64,000 nt of DNA from Physella acuta (Eukaryota > Mollusca > Gastropoda > Physidae). Of this stretch, positions 21,450 to 31,185 are shown piece after piece. The stretch lies in NCBI RefSeq assembly GCF_028476545.1, contig NW_026733002.1, positions 124,001 to 188,000 of the forward strand, given 5' to 3'. Positions within the stretch are counted from its first letter, which is position 1, and each line of letters opens with the position of its first letter. The notes beneath the pieces were generated by a model. That model worked only from the letters and a program-made list of their open reading frames with translations. It was not told the DNA's origin and did not search any database. A program made the position numbers and the translations under genes.

Positions 21450-21999
21450 AAGTAAAAGGTAGGATTTTATTTATTTTCACTTGATCATGCCATAATAAAA
21501 CTGGAATACATTTGTCATAGAAATCATTCTAAAGATACATAGTCTTCAAAAAATTACATCATTTGTATACACCAAAAATATTTCATTCATAAGCAACTGA
21601 TTAAAGACCACTTATGATGTAAACCACATATATACATGGATGAAAATTGTACTGGGGATGTTAATTGAGTTTGGAATATTTTGTATGAATTTTCATACAT
21701 TATTCATTTTGACTGAGAATGTGTCGCTGACAGTTGATATTACCCTGTACAATTATGTCTGCCACAAACTTCACTGCCATAAGCAGTTCTCCTAAGAAAT
21801 AAACAACTACCCAGTACAAAGAGGACTGGACCCCAAAGATAAATCTGTTCAAGTGTGTTCTGAAACCACTTTAGATTCCATATTTACAAATTATTTATAC
21901 ACCACCATTTTGTGACAGTTATATCAGTGACAGGTAGCTCCCTAGAGACTGCACATGTGTGTTGATGTCTGCTAGTTGGTTGTGGTCACTCACTGACTG
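21450..21999 (-). other. probable TOX 3' UTR
   Basis: About 550 bp of AT-rich non-coding sequence after the TOX stop, ending at the overlapping AATAAA signals. No repeats or reading frames are evident. Confidence 0.45.
21466..21475 (-). terminator. candidate polyadenylation signals of the TOX gene (overlapping AATAAA)
   Basis: The + strand reads tttatttatt, giving two overlapping AATAAA hexamers on the - strand about 525 bp beyond the TOX stop codon. They lie about 85 bp from the cadherin signal in the opposite direction, so the two transcripts would end almost back to back. Confidence 0.45.
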
Positions 22000-22060
22000 T
22001 TACTTCACTGTGTAGCTACTGGTACCAGTTCTTGCAGACACCCATGTGGTAAAAATATCC
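22000..22060 (-). CDS. TOX: TOX last coding exon
   Basis: Acceptor tttttttag|ggatatt; TAA stop at 22002-22000. Encodes (R)[19 protein letters not shown], matching the 'RDVFLAWVASRN...VK' end of TOX4-type proteins, which supports both the exon and the frame. The 3' UTR continues to about 21450. Confidence 0.92.
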
Positions 22061-25000
22061 CTAAAAAAAGAGTAAAGATTCAGTTTTATTAATGATTCTT
22101 TTGTTAACTAGCACGGAGTTAGAGAGACTACCTGCAGTGTGTGAGGCTACCTGCAGTATGTGTGAGACTGCCTGCAGTGTGTGTGAGACTGCAGTGTGTG
22201 AGACTGCCTGCAGTGAGTTAGAGGCTGCCTGCAGTGTGTGTGAGACTGCCTGCAGTGAGTTAGAGGCTACCTGCAGTGTGTGTGAGACTGCCTGCAGTGA
22301 GTTAGAGACTGCCTGCAGTGTGTGTGAGACTGCAGTGTGTGAGACTGCCTGCAGTGAGTTAGAGGCTGCCTGCAGTGTGTGTGAGACTGCCTGCAGTGTG
22401 TGAGACTGCCTGCCGTGTGTGAGAGGCTACCTGCAGTGTGTGTGAGGCTACCTGCCATGTGTGAGACTGCCTGCAGTGTGTGTGAGACTGCCTGCAGTGT
22501 ATGTGAGGCTACCTGCCATGTGTGAGACTGCCTGCAGTGTGTGTGAGGCTACCTGCAGTGTGTGAGACTGCCTGCAGTGTGTGAGACTACCTGCAGTGAG
22601 TTAGAGACTACCTGCAGTGTGTGAGGCTACCTGCAGTGTGTGTGAGACTACCTGCAGTGTGTGTGAGACTACCTGCAGTGTGTGTGAGACTGCCTGCAGT
22701 GAGTTAGAGGCTACCTGCAGTGTGTGAGACTACCTGCAGTGTGTGAGACTACCTGCAGTGTGTGTGAGACTGCCTGCAGTGTGTGTGAGACTACCTGCAG
22801 TGTGTGTGAGACTGCCTGCAGTGTGTGTGAGACTGTCTGCAGTGTGTGTGAGACTGCCTGCAGTGAGTTAGAGGCTGCCTGCAGTGTGTGAGGCTACCTG
22901 CAGTGTGTGAGGCTACCTGCAGTGTGTGAGACTACCTGCCATGTGTGAGACTACCTGCCATGTGTGAGACTACCTGCCATGTGTGAGACTACCTGCCATG
23001 TGTGAGACTACCTGCCATGTGTGAGACTACCTGCCATGTGTGAGACTACCTGCAGTGTGTGTGAGGCTACCTGCAGTGTGTGTGAGACTACCTGCAGTGT
23101 GTGAGACTGCCTACAGTGTGTGTGAGACTGCCTACAGTGTGTGTGAGACTGCCTGCAGTGTGTGTGTGAGACTACCTGCAGTGTGTGAGACTACCTGCAG
23201 TGTGAGATGACACAGTCATTGCTACAGTACTCTGTGTCCCATGAAGGGTTTTCTTTAGCATAGTTGGTGCAGCCACTTCTTACACAGTGAGGGTAAGCCA
23301 GATCCTGGGGACAGGGAGGGAATATGTAGGTCAAACTACAGTTTGAGACAGCTCAAGTCTAACACAGTTTGAGACAGCTCAAGTCTAACACAGTTTGAGA
23401 CAGCTCAAGTCTAACACAGTTTGAGACAGCTCAAGTCTAACACAGTTGACACCACAAAAAATTCAACTCACCATAAGTGCATCAGGCAGAGCACTGTGCT
23501 CCATCAAGCCAGTCTGGTAGCTGGTGGAATCTTGGGGTGGGCAGGCTAGAGGGGAGGGGGGAGAGTGGCGTGGAGGTGATTGGCAGACCACGGGCTGCAT
23601 GTGTTGCTGGAACCCATGTGGTGACATCATCTCTTGTCTGGCCATCATCTGACCTGTCATGTTGTTTGCTAAATGGACAGGTGACATGCCAGGACCTGGG
23701 AACAAAAAGTAGGCAGGTAGGCTAAATGTACAAGACTGACATGTCATGACAGGTAGGTTAAATGTACAAGGCTGATATGTCATGACAGGTAGGTTAAATG
23801 TACAAGGCTGATATGTCATGACAGGTAGGTTAAATGTACAAGGCTGATATGTCATGACAGGTAGGTTAAATGTACGAGGCTGATATGTCATGACAGGTAG
23901 GTTAAATGTACAAGGCTGATATGTCATGACAGGTAGGTTAAATGTACAAGGCTGATATGTCATGACAGATAGGCTAAATGTACAAGGCTGATATGTCATG
24001 ATAGGTAGGCTAAATGTACAAGGCTGACGTGTCATGACAGGTAGGCTAAATGTACAAGGCTGATATGTCATGACAGGTAGGTTAAGTTAGACAAAATGTC
24101 AAGAGAATGAACCTACCTGTGATGTGAGCAGGTGGAGAGCCAGTGGCCAGGTAGGCTGGAGGGGAGGTGGAGCCTTCTGACTCATCAGTGGCTGTCTGCT
24201 AGACACAGCAACATTTGGTTAGATCATACAGCAGCTCTAGTCCTTAACAAATAACACACACTAATGGACAACATTCCTAACACACACCAATGGACAACAT
24301 TCCTAACAGATGGACATTTGGTTAGATCATACAGCAGCTCTAGTCCTTAACAAAAACACACACTAATGGACAACATTCCTAACAGATGGACATTTGGTTA
24401 GATCATACAGCAGCTCTAGTCCTTAACAAAAACACACACTAATGGACAACATTCCTAACAGATGGACATTTACCTGAGATACTTGTGTTGCCCTATAAGC
24501 TGCCAATTGTTTCAAGTATTGCTTTTTAGCCTGTTCTGTTTTCTTCTTATAGACCTAAAGAAAATCAAAATCTGAATAGGACATCTGCTACACTATAACT
24601 AGGGGGTGGGTCAGGCTACATGAGACAGACATATACTTACAAGCTACACTATAACTAGGGGGTGGGTCAGGCTACATGAGACAGACATATACTTACAAGC
24701 TACACTATAACTAGGGGGTGGGTCAGGCTACATGAGACAGACATATACTTACAAGCTACACTATAACTAGGGGGTGGGTCAGGCTACATGAGACAGACAT
24801 ATACTTACAAGCTACACTATAACTAGGGGGTGGGTCAGGCTACATGAGACAGACATATACTTACAAGCTACACTATAACTAGGGGGTGGTTAGGCTACAT
24901 GAGACAGACATATACTTACAAGCTACACTATAACTAGGGGGTGGGTCAGGCTACATGAGACAGACATATACTTACAAGCTACACTATAACTAGGGGGTGG

Positions 25001-28000
25001 GTCAGGCTACATGAGACAGACATATACTTACAAGCTACACTATAACTAGGGGGTGGGTCAGGCTACATGAGACAGACATATACTTACATCCTTGTGATCA
25101 GGATCCAGCTGGTCCCACATTGATGCAACTATTTTAGAGACTTCACCAAAACTAGCGTTTGGGTTGTGGCCTTTGATTGTGGCTTGTGTGTCACGAAAAA
25201 ACAAAGCATACGCTGAAACTGGCCTAGAGACAGAAACAAGTGTTGTCTACATCTTTCATAGCAAATGACCAGTCCAGACATCTTTCATAGCAAATGACCA
25301 GTCCAGTTTAAATGGTTATTCCCTGGCAAATGGCCACTAAGCTGTCCTACTCTATGCTTTCTTACATTGTTCTCAACTGAGCTCAAAACACAAGCTTACA
25401 AAGTAGTCCTCTGACCTATGGTCAACAAGCTTACAAAGTTGTCTAGCTACTCCTACCTATGCTCAACACACCCTTACAAATTTGTGCTTACTTTTGAGGT
25501 TCGTTTGGATCTTTCTTCTTTTTTCTCTTGTTAGTTTTTTTCTGGACAGCTGAGCTGTCTGTGTTGGTGGGTGATCCAGGTGTGGCAGCACGTTTTGCCA
25601 GCTGTAATAAGTGGTCAAACATGTACAGAGATAGGGGGTAGTGTGTACAGAGATAGGGGGTAGTGTGTACATAGATAGGGGGTAGTGTGTACAGAGATAG
25701 GGGTAGTGTGTACAGAGATAGGGGGTAGTGTGTACAGAGATAGGGGGTAGTGTGTACAGAGATAGGGGGTAGTGTACAGAGATAGGGGGTAGTGTGTACA
25801 GAGATGGGGGGTAGTGTGTACAGTAATAGGGGGTAGTGTGTACAGAGATAGGGGGTGGTGTGTACAGAGATAGGGGGTAGTGTGTACAGAGATAGGGGGT
25901 AGTGTGTACAGAGATGGGGGGTAGTGTGTACAGAGATAGGGGGTAGTGTGTACAGAGATAGGGGGTAGTGTGTACAGAGATAGGGGGTAGTGTACAGAGA
26001 TAGGGGGTAGTGTGTACAGAGATAGGGGGTAGTGTGTACAGAGATAGGGGTAGTGTGTACAGAGATAGGGGGTAGTGTACAGAGATAGGAGGTAGTGTGT
26101 ACAGAGATGGGGGGTAGTGTGTACAGAGATAGGGGGTGGTGTGTACAGAGATAGGGGGTGGTGTGTACAGAGATAGGGGGTAGTGTGTACAGAGATAGGG
26201 GGTAGTGTGTACAGAGATAGGGGGTAGTGTGTACAGAGATAGGGGGGTTGTGTGTACAGAGATAGGGGGTAGTGTGTACAGAGATAGGGGGTAGTGTGTA
26301 CAGAGATAGGGGGTAGTGTGTACAGAGATAGGGGGTGGTGTGTACAGAGATAGGGGGTAGTGTGTACAGAGATAGGGGGTAGTGTGTACAGAGATAGGGG
26401 GTAGTGTGTACAGAGATAGGGGGTAGTGTGTACAGAGATAGGGGTTGGTGTGTACAGAGATAGGGGGTAGTGTGTACAGAGATAGGGGGTAGTGTGTACA
26501 GAGATAGGGGTAGTGTGTACAGAGATAGGGGGTTGGTGTGTACAGAGATAGGGGTAGTGTGTACAGAGATAGGGGTAGTGTGTACAGAGATAGGGGTAGT
26601 GTGTACAGAGATAGGGGTAGTGTGTACAGAGATAGGGGGGTAGTGTGTACATAGATAGGGGGTAGTGTGTACAGAGATAGGGGGTGGTGTGTACATAGAT
26701 AGGGGGTGGTGTGTACATAGATAGGGGGTGGTGTGTACAGAGATAGGGGGTGGTGTGTACAGAGATAGGGGGTAGTGTGTACAGAGATAGGGGGGTAGTG
26801 TGTACAGAGATAGGGGGTAGTGTGTACAGAGATAGGGGGTAGTGTGTACAGAGATAGGGGGTAGTGTGTACAGAGATAGGGGGTGGTGTGTACAGAGATA
26901 GGGGGTAGTGTGTACAGAGATAGGGGGTAGTGTGTACAGAGATAGGGGGTAGTGTGTACAGAGATAGGGGGTAGTGTGTACAGAGATAGGGGTTGGTGTG
27001 TACAGAGATAGGGGGTAGTGTGTACAGAGATAGGGGGTAGTGTGTACAGAGATAGGGGTAGTGTGTACAGAGATAGGGGGTTGGTGTGTACAGAGATAGG
27101 GGTAGTGTGTACAGAGATAGGGGTAGTGTGTACAGAGATAGGGGTAGTGTGTACAGAGATAGGGGTAGTGTGTACAGAGATAGGGGGGGTAGTGTGTACA
27201 TAGATAGGGGGTAGTGTGTACAGAGATAGGGGGTAGTGTGTACATAGATAGGGGGTAGTGTGTACAGAGATAGGGGGTGGTGTGTACATAGATAGGGGTA
27301 GTGTGTTGTGACCTACTTAGGTCTAGTCATGTTTTATTTTTGGTTTGACAGTGTTATAATACCATATATGGATTGATGGTGCAACAACCGGGTTTTTTCC
27401 ACTGTCTTATTAAGAGTGTCTAAGACTAAGAAATTTTCCATCAAGATCTGATTGATTGATTCAGATCAGATGACCACCCCAACCAATGGCTACATGAGTT
27501 GAGGATAACCTCCCCTGTTGCCTAAGTCTTTAACTAGATCGCACACAGGCAGCACGAGGCAGTCCATCTTGACCAGGCCGTCCATTTTGTCCGGCAATAG
27601 ATTCTGACCATTTGAACGTGAGAGAGCTTAAGTCCTGAGTGTGCTATGCATTCCTAAGTTGTTTTAGTATTCTAGTATTATATTACTTGTCGCCAAGTGA
27701 TTCTTGATGCTATAGCAGTGTTGTGTGACCTGTGGTTATTTTTATACAGTGTTAGAATCTGTGATAGTATTTTTTCTTACGCTTTGTAAGTTGGGTTTTG
27801 TTATTTTCTAAATTAAATATTTTATCTCGTTTAACCTAGTGTTCTGCCACAACTGTGTTCGCTTATTAAAGGTTGTATGCAGATTGAATGAGTTGTTAAC
27901 TTCAATAGTATCACTAGTTTTCCCTAGACATCGAAATCGAGCCCTAGTGTGTTGTTGAGTTAGTGTTCATTCATTTAGGCTTTAGGTCATTTGCATATAA

Positions 28001-31000
28001 CCCCAAAAAAGAATCCGGGGGCGTTCACCATCTATCTGGCTGGTAGATAGGTGTCCATTACAGTGTACAGAGATAGGGGGTAGTGTGTACAGAGATAGGG
28101 GGTAGTGTGTACAGAGATGGGGGGTAGTGTGTACAGAGATAGGAGGTAGTGTGTACAGAGATAGGGGGTAGTGTGTACAGAGATAGGGGGTAGTGTGTAC
28201 ATAGATAGGGGGTAGTGTGTACATAGATAGGGGGTAGTGTGTACAGAGATAGGGGGTAGTGTGTACAGAGATAGGGGGGTAGTGTGTACATAGATAGGGG
28301 GTAGTGTGTACAGAGATAGGGGGTAGTGTGTACATAGATAGGGGGTAGTGTGTACAGAGATAGGGGGTGGTGTGTACATAGATAGGGGTAGTGTGTACAG
28401 AGATAGGGGGTAGTGTGTACAGAGATAGGGGGTAGTGTACAGAGATAGGGGGGGTAGTGTGTACAGAGATAGGAAGTAGTGTGTACAGAGATGGGGGGTA
28501 GGGTGTACAGAGATAGGGGGTAGTGTGTACAGAGATAGGGGGTAGTGTGTACAGAGATAGGGGGTAGTGTGTACAGAGACAGGGGGTAGTGTGTACAGAG
28601 ATAGGGGGTAGTGTGTACAGAGATAGGGGGTAGTGTGTACAGAGATAGGGGTAGTGTGTACAGAGATAGGGGGTGGTGTGTACAGAGATAGAGGTAGTGT
28701 GTACAGAGATGGGGGTAGTGTGTACAGAGATAGGGGTAGTGTGTACAGAGATAGGGGGTAGTGTGTACAGAGATAGGGGGTTGGTGTGTACAGAGATAGG
28801 GGGTAGTGTACAGAGATGGGGGGTAGTGTGTACAGAGATAGGGGGTAGTGTGTACAGAGATAGGGGGTAGTGTGTACAGAGATAGGGGGTAGTGTGTACA
28901 GAGATAGGGGGTTGGTGTGTACAGAGATAGGGGGTAGTGTGTACAGAGATAGGGGGTAGTGTGTACAGAGATAGGGGGTAGTGTGTACAGAGATAGGGGG
29001 TAGTGTGTACAGAGATAGGGGGTGGTGTGTACAGAGATAGGGGGTGGTGTGTACATAGATAGGGGTAGTGTGTACAGAGATAGGGGGTAGTGTGTACAGA
29101 GATAGGGGGTAGTGTACATAGATAGGGGTAGTGTGTACAGAGATAGGGGGTAGTGTGTACAGAGATAGGGGGTAGTGTGTACAGAGATAGGGGGTAGTGT
29201 GTACAGAGATAGGGGGTTGGTGTGTACAGAGATAGGGGGTAGTGTACAGAGATAGGGGTAGTGTGTACAGAGATGGGGGGTAGTGTGTACAGAGATAGGG
29301 GGTAGTGTGTACATAGATGGGGGTAGTGTGTACATAGATAGGGGGTAGTGTGTACATAGATAGGGGGTAGTGTGTACAGAGATAGGGGGTAGTGTGTACA
29401 GAGATAGGGGGTAGTGTGTACAGAGATAGGGGTAGTGTGTACAGAGATAGGGGTAGTGTGTACAGAGATAGGGGGTTGGTGTGTACAGAGATGGGGGGTT
29501 GGTGTGTACAGAGATAGGGGGTAGTGTGTACAGAGATAGGGGGTAGTGTGTACCGAGATAGGGGGTAGTGTACCGAGATAGGGGGTAGTGTACAGAGATA
29601 GGGGGTAGTGTGTACAGAGATAGGGGGTAGTGTGTACAGAGATAGGGGGGGTAGTGTGTACAGAGATAGGGGTAGTGTGTACAGAGATAGGGGTAGTGTG
29701 TACAGAGATAGGGGGTAGTGTGTACAGAGATAGGGGGTAGTGTGTACAGAGATAGGGGGTAGTGTGTACAGAGATAGGGGGTGGTGTACAGAGATAGGGG
29801 TAGTGTGTACAGAGATGGGGGGTAGTGTGTACATAGATAGGGGGTAGTGTGTACAGAGATAGGGGGTAGTGTGTACAGAGATAGGGGTAGTGTGTACAGA
29901 GGTAGGGGGTAGTGTGTACAGAGATAGGGGGGGTAGTGTGTACAGAGATAGGGGGTAGTGTGTACAGAGATAGGGGGTAGTGTGTAAAGAAATAGGGCTA
30001 GTGTGTACAGAGATAGGGGGTAGTGTGTACATAGATAGGGGGTAGTGTGTACAGAGATAGGGGGTAGTGTGTACAGAGATAGGGGGTAGTGTGTACAGAG
30101 ATAGGGGTAGTGTGTACTTAGATAGGGGGTGGTGTGTACAGAGATGGGGGGTAGTGTGTACATAGATAGGGGGGTAGTGTGTACAGAGATGGGGGGTAGT
30201 GTGTACTTAGATAGGGGCAATGATTGGTGAGAATATTGAGGACTTACCTGAGCTAAGGGCAGATAGTGTGTACAGAGATAGGGGCAATGATTGGTGAGAA
30301 TATTGAGGACTTACCTGAGCTAAGGGCAGATAGTGTGTACAGAGATAGGGGCAATGATTGGTGAGAATATTGAGGACTTACCTGAGCTAAGGGCAGATAG
30401 TGTGTACAGAGATAGGGGCAATGATTGGTGAGAATATTGAGGACTTACCTGAGCTAAGGGCAGATAGTGTGTACAGAGATAGGGGCAATGATTGGTGAGA
30501 ATATTGAGGACTTACCTGAGCTAAGGGCAGATAGTGTGTACAGAGATAGGGGCAATGATTGGTGAGAATATTGAGGACTTACCTGAGCTAAGGGCAGATA
30601 GTGTGTACAGAGATAGGGGCAATGATTGGTGAGAATATTGAGGACTTACCTGAGCTAAGGGCAGATAGTGTGTACAGAGATAGGGGCAATGATTGGTGAG
30701 AATATTGAGGACTTACCTGAGCTAAGGGCAGATAGTGTGTACAGAGATAGGGGGGGGGGTAGTGTGTACAGAGATGGGGGTAGTGTGTACTTAGATAGGG
30801 GCAATGATTGGTGAGAATATTGAGGACTTACCTGAGCTAAGGGCAGATCATCGCTGTCCTCGCTGCTTGACGTGCCAGGTGGACTGCTGGACACTGGGGG
30901 TAAATAGGTCACCAGTTGTCCACCCAAGGTGGACTGAGTAGAATTTACGGAGCCCTTGAAGGGCATGGCGGCATCGCTGTTGTGAGTAGATGAGCCAGCA

Positions 31001-31185
31001 AATATGTGTGCGGAGCTGAACTGGTTGAAGTCAGTGTGTGGACTGACACTGTTAGAGAAACTGATGTCTGGAACATCAAAGTTTTGTGGTGGGAAGATTG
31101 GCGCCAGGTTGTCTAGGGTCTCCCCAGAAGAGAGGCCCATAGGATGAGAGCTCATGGCAAACTTCTCACTGCCTTCCTCAACCAT
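22000..31185 (-). CDS. TOX: TOX-family HMG-box protein (TOX4-like), eight coding exons
   Basis: Nuclear DNA-bending chromatin factor; TOX4 is known as a subunit of a PNUTS-PP1 phosphatase complex. Coding exons on the - strand: 31185-30832 (exon from 31195), 25601-25492, 25223-25088, 24554-24474, 24198-24117, 23695-23472, 23304-23195, 22060-22000. Lengths sum to 1158 nt, 385 residues plus TAA, with every phase matching. N-terminal acidic/serine-rich region (1-140), lysine-rich basic stretch (about 139-150), HMG box (about 155-222) beginning [20 protein letters not shown], a proline/glutamine/methionine-rich middle (228-329), and a C-terminal Cys/His module (336-365) ending [13 protein letters not shown]. 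The C-terminus resembles vertebrate TOX4 (CVRSGC...EYCSNEC...HCRDVFLAWVASR). The start chosen is the first in-frame Met of exon 31195-30832; a further upstream coding exon cannot be excluded. Introns carry large minisatellites, one intron being 5.2 kb. Confidence 0.93.
22105..23200. repeat. about 20-bp minisatellite, about 52 copies, with TOX exon end and donor in the unit
   Basis: On the - strand the unit is tcacacactgcag|gtagtc or gcagtc. The real TOX border at 23195 is ctcacactgcag|gtagtc, so each unit repeats 10-12 coding bases and the GTAG donor. It fills the last TOX intron. Confidence 0.94.
23195..23304 (-). CDS. TOX: TOX exon, conserved C-terminal Cys/His module
   Basis: Acceptor tgtccccag|gatctgg, donor cactgcag|gtagtc. 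Encodes [17 protein letters not shown] then [15 protein letters not shown](R). Cysteines at 336, 341, 356, 360 and 365 and His 364 are spaced as a possible small zinc-binding fold (inference); the same CVRSGC..W..EYCSNEC....HC order ends vertebrate TOX4. The last 12 coding bases and the donor seed the downstream 20-bp array. Confidence 0.93.
23343..23452. repeat. 27-bp repeat, 4 copies
   Basis: Unit tttgagacagctcaagtcta plus acacagt, in the TOX intron between 23304 and 23472. Confidence 0.9.
23472..23695 (-). CDS. TOX: TOX exon, methionine/proline/glutamine-rich region
   Basis: Acceptor tgttcccag|gtcctgg, donor cttatg|gtgagt. Encodes [40 protein letters not shown] and an end at SALPDALM. Low-complexity transactivation-like region comparable to the Q/P-rich C-terminal half of TOX proteins, but much shorter (about 75 residues). 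Confidence 0.88.
23722..24084. repeat. 36-bp minisatellite, about 10 copies
   Basis: Unit acaggtaggttaaatgtaca plus aggctgatatgtcatg on the + strand, in the TOX intron between 23695 and 24117. It contains AGGTAGGT on the antisense strand only. Confidence 0.94.
24117..24198 (-). CDS. TOX: TOX exon, serine/proline linker, NAGNAG acceptor
   Basis: Acceptor gtgtctag|cagacag, donor atcacag|gtaggt. Encodes [20 protein letters not shown] and SPPAHIT. The acceptor reads TAGCAG, a tandem NAGNAG site whose two choices differ by one glutamine codon and keep the frame. Confidence 0.9.
24236..24470. repeat. about 80-bp repeat, 3 copies, including the intron start
   Basis: Unit aacattcctaacagatggac plus atttggttagatcatacagc and on. 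On the - strand it contains aaatgtccatctgttagg, the sequence beginning 3 bases into the intron after the TOX exon at 24474. Confidence 0.9.
24474..24554 (-). CDS. TOX: TOX exon, HMG box third helix
   Basis: Acceptor ttctttag|gtctat, donor gtatctcag|gtaaat; exactly 27 codons, phase 0. Encodes [20 protein letters not shown] and RATQVSQ, the long third helix and end of the HMG box of TOX proteins. Confidence 0.96.
24586..25087. repeat. 56-bp minisatellite, 9 copies, with TOX donor in the unit
   Basis: On the - strand every unit contains gtaagtatatgtctgtctca, identical to the real intron start after the HMG-box exon (aaggat|gtaagtatatg at 25088/25087). All copies retain the optimal GTAAGT. Confidence 0.96.
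25088..25223 (-). CDS. TOX: TOX exon, HMG box first two helices
   Basis: Acceptor tctctag|gccagtt, donor acaaggat|gtaagt. Encodes [37 protein letters not shown] and QLDPDHKD. It differs from the vertebrate TOX box at only a few positions, mainly in the helix 2-3 loop (QLDPDHKD in place of GLGEEQKQ type). This is the family-defining exon. Confidence 0.97.
25224..25491. other. TOX intron with a short duplication
   Basis: A 29-bp unit, catctttcatagcaaatgac plus cagtccaga, is duplicated near 25251-25306, and acaagcttacaaagt occurs twice. Otherwise unique. Confidence 0.7.
25492..25601 (-). CDS. TOX: TOX exon, basic stretch before the HMG box
   Basis: Acceptor ttattacag|ctggc, donor cctcaaaa|gtaagc. 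Encodes [17 protein letters not shown], then [16 protein letters not shown](K). The [13 protein letters not shown] run is identical in type to vertebrate TOX proteins and serves as a nuclear localisation and DNA-contact segment. Separated from the preceding coding exon by a 5.2-kb intron that is almost entirely tandem repeat. Confidence 0.95.
25617..27306. repeat. 22-bp G-rich minisatellite, distal block
   Basis: Unit gtgtacagagatagggggta plus gt, about 77 copies with variants (runs of 4-7 G, gggggtt, cataga). It occupies the 5.2-kb TOX intron together with the block at 28063-30210. On the - strand it lacks stops, giving spurious frames of 500-600 codons. Confidence 0.96.
27307..28062. mobile_element. 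probable solo LTR of an LTR retroelement
   Basis: A 756-bp non-repetitive block inside the 22-bp array. It begins TGTGACC and ends ATTACA (TG...CA, the usual LTR termini) and is flanked by GTGT on both sides (27303-27306 and 28063-28066), a 4-bp target duplication that restores the array unit when the block is removed. No coding region is present, so a solo LTR is the simplest reading; a Gypsy-like source is a guess from length and duplication size. It is a non-coding fossil. Confidence 0.65.
28063..30214. repeat. 22-bp G-rich minisatellite, proximal block
   Basis: Continuation of the gtgtacagagatagggggta array, about 98 copies. The variant order at 28268-28395 repeats that at 27183-27306 to the left of the LTR, showing a larger segment was duplicated. 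Confidence 0.96.
30210..30831. repeat. 67-bp minisatellite, about 9 copies, with TOX exon end and donor in the unit
   Basis: On the - strand each unit contains tctgcccttagctcag|gtaagtcctc, that is the last 16 coding bases and donor of the TOX exon at 30832, fused to one unit of the 22-bp repeat (gtgtacagagatagggg). A chimaeric unit built from an exon border and the neighbouring satellite. Confidence 0.96.

Noticed and set aside
24111-24122. AGGTAGGT words of the 23.7-24.1 kb array as another junction-derived repeat
   Set aside because: The word lies on the antisense strand of TOX in the array; the true donor acag|gtaggt is on the - strand, so the match is only an inverted coincidence.
28058-30220. 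Open frames of 500-720 codons ([15 protein letters not shown]-like), also at 25463-27289
   Set aside because: Products of the 22-bp array in a TOX intron; several frames are open at once and no start or splice context supports them.
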